From: an uncultured Alphaproteobacteria bacterium
GTDB lineage: Bacteria > Pseudomonadota > Alphaproteobacteria > Sphingomonadales > Sphingomonadaceae
DNA length: 9,394 nucleotides
Direction of reading: 5' to 3'
Assembly: GCA_903939555.1 (NCBI GenBank)
Contig: CAJAHV010000220.1
Coordinates: 1 to 9,394 of the forward strand
The notes under the pieces were generated by a model. The model had not been told where the DNA came from and ran no database searches. It was given only the letters and a program-made list of their open reading frames with translations. The translations under genes and the position numbers were made by a program. Of this stretch, positions 5,280-9,394 are shown piece after piece (position 1 is the first letter of the stretch; every line of letters begins with the position of its first letter).

Positions 5280-8200
5280 TGGGTTTCGTACGCCTTGCCG
5301 TCGAACGGCCGGTGGCAACCGTGCTGCTCAGTCTCGCGATCATCTTCGCCGGCTTTTTCGGCTATCGCCAGTTGCCGGTGTCGGCGCTGCCCGAAGTCGA
5401 CCTGCCGACGATCCAGGTCAACGCCAACCTGCCCGGCGCCAACCCGGCGACGATGGCATCGTCGGTCGCCACGCCGATCGAGCGGCAGTTGGCGACGATT
5501 TCGGGGATCGACCAGATAACATCGTCTTCGTCCACCGGTTCGACCAACATCACCATCCAGTTTGCGCTCGATCGCAACATCGATGCTGCCGCGCTCGATG
5601 TGCAATCGGCGCTGTCGGCGGTCACCCGTCGCCTGCCGGTCGAAATGCCGGCGCCGCCCACCTTCAAGAAGGTCAATCCGGCAGATCAGGCGGTGTTGAT
5701 CCTGTCGGTGCGCGACCAGACGCGCCCGGCCAATGCGCTGCAAACCATTGTCGACACGCTGATCATCCCGCGTATTGCGACGATGGGCGGAGTTGGCGAG
5801 GTGCAGACCTATGGCAGCCGGCGCTATGCCATCCGCATCCAGTTCGATCCCGCCGCGCTGTCGGTACGCAACCTGACGCCCGAGGATATCCGCAGCGCCG
5901 TTGCCGCCGCCAACAGCAATGTCGCGGTCGGTGCCATTACCGGTGGCGACCGCAGCTATATCCTCGATGCCAGCGGTAACCTTGAACGCCCCGAGGATTT
6001 CGAAAAGATCATCGTTGCCACCCGCAATGGCCTGCCGGTGCGGCTCGGCGATCTCGCCAAGGTGATCAGCAGCTATGAACAGTTGCGCGGCGGCGCACGG
6101 TTCAACGGCGAACCAAGCCTGACCGTTGCCATCACACGACAACCGGGAGCCAATGTCGTCAAGCTGGTCGATGATGTATATGCCGCGCTGCCGGGGATCC
6201 GCGCCTCGATTCCGCCGTCGGTGAGCGTCATTCCGGTGGTCGACCGATCGGAATCGGTGCGCGATTCAGTTGTCGACGCGCAGATCACGCTGGTCGGCAC
6301 CGCTATTCTGGTCATCCTGGTCATCTACCTGGTGCTGGGGGACTGGCGCGCCACGATCATTCCCGCGATCGTGCTGCCGCTCGCCGCAGGCGGCACCTTC
6401 GCCGGCATGTACCTGTTCGGTTTCAACCTCGACAACCTGTCGTTGCTGGCGCTGACGCTGGCGACGGGCTTTGTCGTTGATGACGCCATTGTCGTGCTCG
6501 AAAACATCGTCCGGCATATCGAGGATGGCGAGGAACCGCGCCCGGCAGCGGTCCGCGGCGCCAACGAGATTGCCTTTACCGTGCTGTCGATCTCGGTATC
6601 GCTGGTCGCGGTGTTCATCCCGCTGCTGTTCATGGGCGGCGTCATCGGTCGGCTGTTCTTCGAATTCGCGGTGACGATGACGATCGCTATCGGCATTTCC
6701 GCCATCCTGTCGCTGACGCTGATCCCGATGGTCGCGGCGCGCGTGCTGAAGGGCGGGCACCAAGGGGAGGGGAGCCGGGTTGCTCGCATCTCCACCCGGG
6801 CGTTCGGAGTATTGCAGGCGAAATACCTGCGCGGTGTCGATGCAACGCTGCGCCATCGCAAGGTGGTTGGCGTGCTTACCGCCGTGTCGATCGGCGTCGC
6901 CATCTGGGGCTTCACCGTGGTGCCCAAGGGCTTTTTTCCGACCGAGGACACCGGTGCGATTTTCATTGGTACCGAAGCGGCGCCCGATATCGGTTATGAA
7001 CAGATGGTCGAAAAGCAGGCGGCGGTGGCGCGCATCGTGCTGGCCGACCCGGCGGTGGCGCGGGTCAACAGCTTTGTCGGTGGCGGCGGCGGCGGTGCCA
7101 ACACCGGCCGCATGTTCGCGCCGCTGAAGCCGCGCGCGGAACGCGATGCCGCCGAAGTGGTGCAGGCGCGGTTGCGCAAGAAGCTCGCCGGAGTGCCGGG
7201 CATTTCGGCGTTCCCCAACATCCCGCAAAATTTGCAACTGGGCGGGCGTTCATCGTCAAGCAACCTGCAATACACGCTGTCGTCGGTCGACCAGGAAGCG
7301 CTTTATGCTTTTGCGCCGCAGCTCGAAGCCAGGTTGCGCGCTACACCGGGGTTCGAAGACGTGTCATCGGATTACCAACGCGGCGCCCGTGAAGTGATGG
7401 TCGAGGTTGATCGCGATGCCGCCAGCCGGCTCGGCGTGCCGGTCGCCGCGGTTCGCCAGACGCTGTATGCGGCCTATGGCAACCAGCAAATCTCGACCGT
7501 CTACACCGATGTCGACAGCTACCAGGTCATTATGGAAATCGCTGTATCGGAACAACTTACCCCCGATGGTATCGGCCGGTTGATGGTGCGCAGCAATGCC
7601 ACCGCCGGGTCGCCCGGCACGCTGGTGCCCTTGTCGGCTGTGACCCGCGTTTCGATCCAGGGCGCCCCATCGGTGGTGGCGCACCAGAGCCAGTTGCCGG
7701 CAGTGACAATCTCGTTCAACCTGTCGAACGGGTTGGCGCTCTCACAAGCCAAACCGCTGATCGACGCCGCCGAGGCCGAACTTGGCCTGCCCGCGACGAT
7801 TTCCGGCGCCTTTGGCGGTAATGCCCAGCAGTTTGAAGCCTCCACCGCGTCGATGCCATTGTTGTTCGTTGCAGCGATCATCGTCATCTACATCGTGCTG
7901 GGCGTGCTTTATGAAAGTTTTGCGCACCCGATCACCATTTTGTCGGGCCTGCCGGCTGCGGGTATCGGGGCGGTAGCTTTTCTATGGCTTTTCAACAAAC
8001 CACTTGATGTGATTGGAATCATTGGTGTCGTGCTGCTTATCGGCATCGTCAAGAAAAACGCTATCATGATGATCGACTTTGCGCTTGCCGGGCAGCGCGC
8101 CCATGGCTGGACCCCCGTCCATGCCATCCGCGAGGCGACGGCAAAGCGCTTCCGCCCGATCATGATGACAACCTTTGCCGCGATGGCCGCTGCCGCGCCG

Positions 8201-8419
8201 CTGGCGCTCGGGCTGGGGGCAGGCGCCGAACTGCGCCAGCCGCTGGGCATCGCCGTGCTTGGCGGGCTTGTTGTCAGCCAGGTGCTGACCTTGTTCATCA
8301 CGCCGGTCGTCTATCTCGGCATCGAAGGCATCAACGCCCGGCTGCGCGCGCGCCGCGGTGCGGCGGATGTGCGGGCGTTGCCGACGAATGACACGCCGGG
8401 GCGGGTAGCAGCGGAATAG
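5279..8419 (+). CDS. HAE1-family RND multidrug efflux permease, MdtB/MdtC-like
   Basis: This proton-driven inner-membrane exporter has 1046 residues, the full family length. Membrane segment 1 (about 11-29) follows FVRLAVERPVAT and precedes LPVSALPEVDLPTIQV (32-47), the usual opening. Segments 2-6 lie at about 337-488, with the proton-relay pair D401-D402 in TGFVVDDAIVVLENI (396-410). Segment 7 is at about 528-548, and segments 8-12 at about 858-1013. K925-K926 in GIVKKNAIMMIDFAL (922-936) and R959/T964 in RFRPIMMTT complete the relay; the KKNAIMM form is characteristic of MdtB and MdtC. Two large periplasmic loops (30-335 and 550-855) form the porter domain, with a run of six Gly at 601-606. 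The start overlaps the adaptor stop (TGATG), so translation is coupled. Only one RND subunit is present, unlike the E. coli MdtBC pair, and no outer-membrane factor follows. Substrates are not predictable. Confidence 0.95.
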   Translation: MGFVRLAVERPVATVLLSLAIIFAGFFGYRQLPVSALPEVDLPTIQVNANLPGANPATMASSVATPIERQLATISGIDQITSSSSTGSTNITIQFALDRNIDAAALDVQSALSAVTRRLPVEMPAPPTFKKVNPADQAVLILSVRDQTRPANALQTIVDTLIIPRIATMGGVGEVQTYGSRRYAIRIQFDPAALSVRNLTPEDIRSAVAAANSNVAVGAITGGDRSYILDASGNLERPEDFEKIIVATRNGLPVRLGDLAKVISSYEQLRGGARFNGEPSLTVAITRQPGANVVKLVDDVYAALPGIRASIPPSVSVIPVVDRSESVRDSVVDAQITLVGTAILVILVIYLVLGDWRATIIPAIVLPLAAGGTFAGMYLFGFNLDNLSLLALTLATGFVVDDAIVVLENIVRHIEDGEEPRPAAVRGANEIAFTVLSISVSLVAVFIPLLFMGGVIGRLFFEFAVTMTIAIGISAILSLTLIPMVAARVLKGGHQGEGSRVARISTRAFGVLQAKYLRGVDATLRHRKVVGVLTAVSIGVAIWGFTVVPKGFFPTEDTGAIFIGTEAAPDIGYEQMVEKQAAVARIVLADPAVARVNSFVGGGGGGANTGRMFAPLKPRAERDAAEVVQARLRKKLAGVPGISAFPNIPQNLQLGGRSSSSNLQYTLSSVDQEALYAFAPQLEARLRATPGFEDVSSDYQRGAREVMVEVDRDAASRLGVPVAAVRQTLYAAYGNQQISTVYTDVDSYQVIMEIAVSEQLTPDGIGRLMVRSNATAGSPGTLVPLSAVTRVSIQGAPSVVAHQSQLPAVTISFNLSNGLALSQAKPLIDAAEAELGLPATISGAFGGNAQQFEASTASMPLLFVAAIIVIYIVLGVLYESFAHPITILSGLPAAGIGAVAFLWLFNKPLDVIGIIGVVLLIGIVKKNAIMMIDFALAGQRAHGWTPVHAIREATAKRFRPIMMTTFAAMAAAAPLALGLGAGAELRQPLGIAVLGGLVVSQVLTLFITPVVYLGIEGINARLRARRGAADVRALPTNDTPGRVAAE

Positions 8420-8434
8420 AAGGATTGCCGCAGG

Positions 8435-8453
8435 CCGGGCCGTGACCGGGCCG
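8435..8453. repeat. Short direct repeat between convergent genes
   Basis: CCGGGCCG occurs twice (8435-8442 and 8446-8453), separated by TGA, in the 36-base gap between the convergent RND and ParA genes. It could fold weakly through its self-complementary GGCC and CCGG parts, but no clear terminator stem or T-run is seen. It may be chance in GC-rich DNA. Confidence 0.3.
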
Positions 8454-8455
8454 CT

Positions 8456-9202
8456 TCACGCCAATTTGGTCAGTACCCGCTCGACCTGGGTCCACAATGC
8501 CGCCAGCGCGCGGGCTGCCGGCGCGGTCGGCGATTTTACCAGCACCGGCAGTCGCGTTGTCGCCATTGCTTCGATGGCAGCGGCATAGGGAATGCACAAC
8601 CGTTCCGGATGGGCGGCAATGGTATCGCGGTGCAGCGCCTTGCGACGATCGACCATGGTAAACACCGGCAGGATGGCAGGGGCAGTTCCGGTCGGGCTCC
8701 ACTTGTGATGCTTGGCAAGATGATCGAGCAATTGCGCATAGGCGCGTTCCGATAGCGGTGACGGCAGCATCGGCACCACGAGCAGATCGACAGCGCGAAA
8801 CACCTGGTCGGCAAGTTCGGTCAGGCCCGGCGGGCAATCGAGGATGACGCGGTCATAATCCTTGTCGAAAGCGCGGATCAGCTTTTTCAGGCGGCGAGCC
8901 TTTTCCGCCTCGACGAGTTGCTTTTCAAGATGGCGCAGCGACTTGTCGGCGGCAAGGACATCCAGTGCGGGAAAATCCGACGCCTGGATCAGCGGTGCCA
9001 GTTCGCCTTCGGCAATGCCCTTGCGTGCGCTAAGGTCGCCTCGTGCCGCAAGGCGCAGCGTATAGGTGGCGGCACCTTGGGTGTCGAGATCCCAGAGCAA
9101 GGTGCGCCGCGCTGACAGCGTTGCCGCAGCATGGGCAAGGTTCACCGCCAGCGCAGATTTTCCGACCCCGCCCTTGACGCTGAAGACCGCGATACTGCGC
9201 AT
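8456..9202 (-). CDS. ParA-family (deviant Walker A) ATPase, no ParB nearby
   Basis: ParA/MinD ATPases form ATP-dependent dimers, often on nucleoid DNA, to position plasmids, chromosomes or protein clusters. In this 248-residue protein the deviant Walker A motif is KGGVGKS (10-16), with signature K10 and catalytic K15. Walker A' is LLWDLDTQGAAT (35-46), with D38 and D40. Walker B is VILDCPPG (119-126). LLVVPMLPSPLSERAY (140-155) and TRLPVLVKSPTAPAARALA (216-234) match the late ParA blocks. It has no N-terminal helix-turn-helix and no MinD-like C-terminal amphipathic helix that I can see. No ParB-like gene or parS-like array is visible. The ATG lies three bases after the stop of the upstream gene, and no convincing ribosome site is present, so translation probably depends on that gene. 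The cargo is unknown; the ATPase family call is firm. Confidence 0.9.
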   Translation of the reverse strand: MRSIAVFSVKGGVGKSALAVNLAHAAATLSARRTLLWDLDTQGAATYTLRLAARGDLSARKGIAEGELAPLIQASDFPALDVLAADKSLRHLEKQLVEAEKARRLKKLIRAFDKDYDRVILDCPPGLTELADQVFRAVDLLVVPMLPSPLSERAYAQLLDHLAKHHKWSPTGTAPAILPVFTMVDRRKALHRDTIAAHPERLCIPYAAAIEAMATTRLPVLVKSPTAPAARALAALWTQVERVLTKLA

Positions 9203-9205
9203 CGG

Positions 9206-9394
9206 TCAGGCGGACAATGCGAGTCGCAGACGGTCGCGCATGCTGTGCAAAAGAGCCATGTCGGTGGCAGCTGGCGGTGTGGCAGGCTCTGCTGCCACGG
9301 CACTGGCCTTGCCGACCTTGCCCGCTGGTTCACTGCCGCCAGCCATCAACAGCCTGGCGCCCCGAATGGTCAGCCCCCGATCATGTAGCAGGGA
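9206..9394 (-). CDS. Probable MerR-family regulator, C-terminal fragment (5' end outside window)
   Basis: The minus frame is open from the window edge to TGA at 9206-9208 and gives 62 residues. The first 16 (SLLHDRGLTIRGARLLM region) look like the end of a MerR helix-turn-helix domain, where the consensus is close to 'LLxxxGxTIxGvqxLL'. A Gly/Ala/Pro-rich linker of about 30 residues follows, then a short amphipathic end (MALLHSMRDRLRLALSA). This matches small alphaproteobacterial MerR-like regulators with an Ala-rich tail. The DNA-contacting N-terminus lies outside the window, so the call rests on one motif. The gene is three bases from the parA start and is presumably in the same transcript. 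Confidence 0.6.
   Translation of the reverse strand, partial: SLLHDRGLTIRGARLLMAGGSEPAGKVGKASAVAAEPATPPAATDMALLHSMRDRLRLALSA

Noticed and set aside
3924..5318. 464-codon open frame on the minus strand across the adaptor gene
   Set aside because: It is antisense to a well-supported RND adaptor, has no recognisable domain and is rich in Arg, His and Gly, as expected for the shadow of a GC-rich gene.
5111..6142. 343-codon minus-strand frame over the adaptor/RND junction, and a similar 323-codon frame at 6266-7237
   Set aside because: Both are antisense shadows of the RND operon, with composition typical of reverse frames and no motifs.
9142..9333. 63-codon minus-strand frame overlapping the ParA start
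   Set aside because: It conflicts with both ParA and the MerR-like frame, is rich in Cys, Arg and Pro, and has no motif.

Overview
The window looks like chromosomal DNA of a GC-rich alphaproteobacterium, most likely a member of the Sphingomonadales. The main clue is a full-length GcrA, a cell-cycle regulator confined to Alphaproteobacteria. A class I PHA synthase end, an MdtA/MdtB-type RND pump and a MerR-type tail next to a ParA ATPase fit that group. The order assignment is inference. Coding density is high, and codon use is so GC-biased that long spurious frames lie antisense to nearly every real gene. I see no tRNA, rRNA, CRISPR array, IS element or attachment site.

Layout. (1) 1-728, plus strand: the last 59 residues of a class I poly(3-hydroxyalkanoate) synthase (PhaC), overlapping by one base (TGATG) a cupin-domain protein. 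(2) 803-3069, minus strand: an EthA-like FAD-dependent Baeyer-Villiger-type monooxygenase, with gcrA upstream of it. The 251-base gap between them (2300-2550) holds a near-perfect palindrome and a possible sigma70 promoter. (3) 3133-3963, plus strand: an ABC-2 type permease, divergent from gcrA and without a neighbouring ATPase, followed by a possible intrinsic terminator. (4) 4089-8419, plus strand: a two-gene RND efflux operon, a lipoprotein membrane fusion protein overlapping an HAE1-family RND permease by TGATG. No outer-membrane factor is encoded here. (5) 8456-9394, minus strand: a ParA-family ATPase three bases downstream of the C-terminus of what is probably a MerR-family regulator, cut by the window edge.

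How they work together. The clearest functional unit is the RND pair. The fusion protein keeps the Arg-Leu-Ser spacing used for docking to TolC-like channels, so it probably borrows a TolC-like protein from elsewhere. PhaC and the cupin are probably co-translated. The monooxygenase probably has its own regulated promoter. Most of the region is recognisable housekeeping and accessory metabolism. I do not see a clearly new multi-gene system. The points most worth a second look are the His-to-Gln change in the monooxygenase fingerprint, its operator-like palindrome, and the ParA ATPase paired with a MerR-type gene instead of a ParB.
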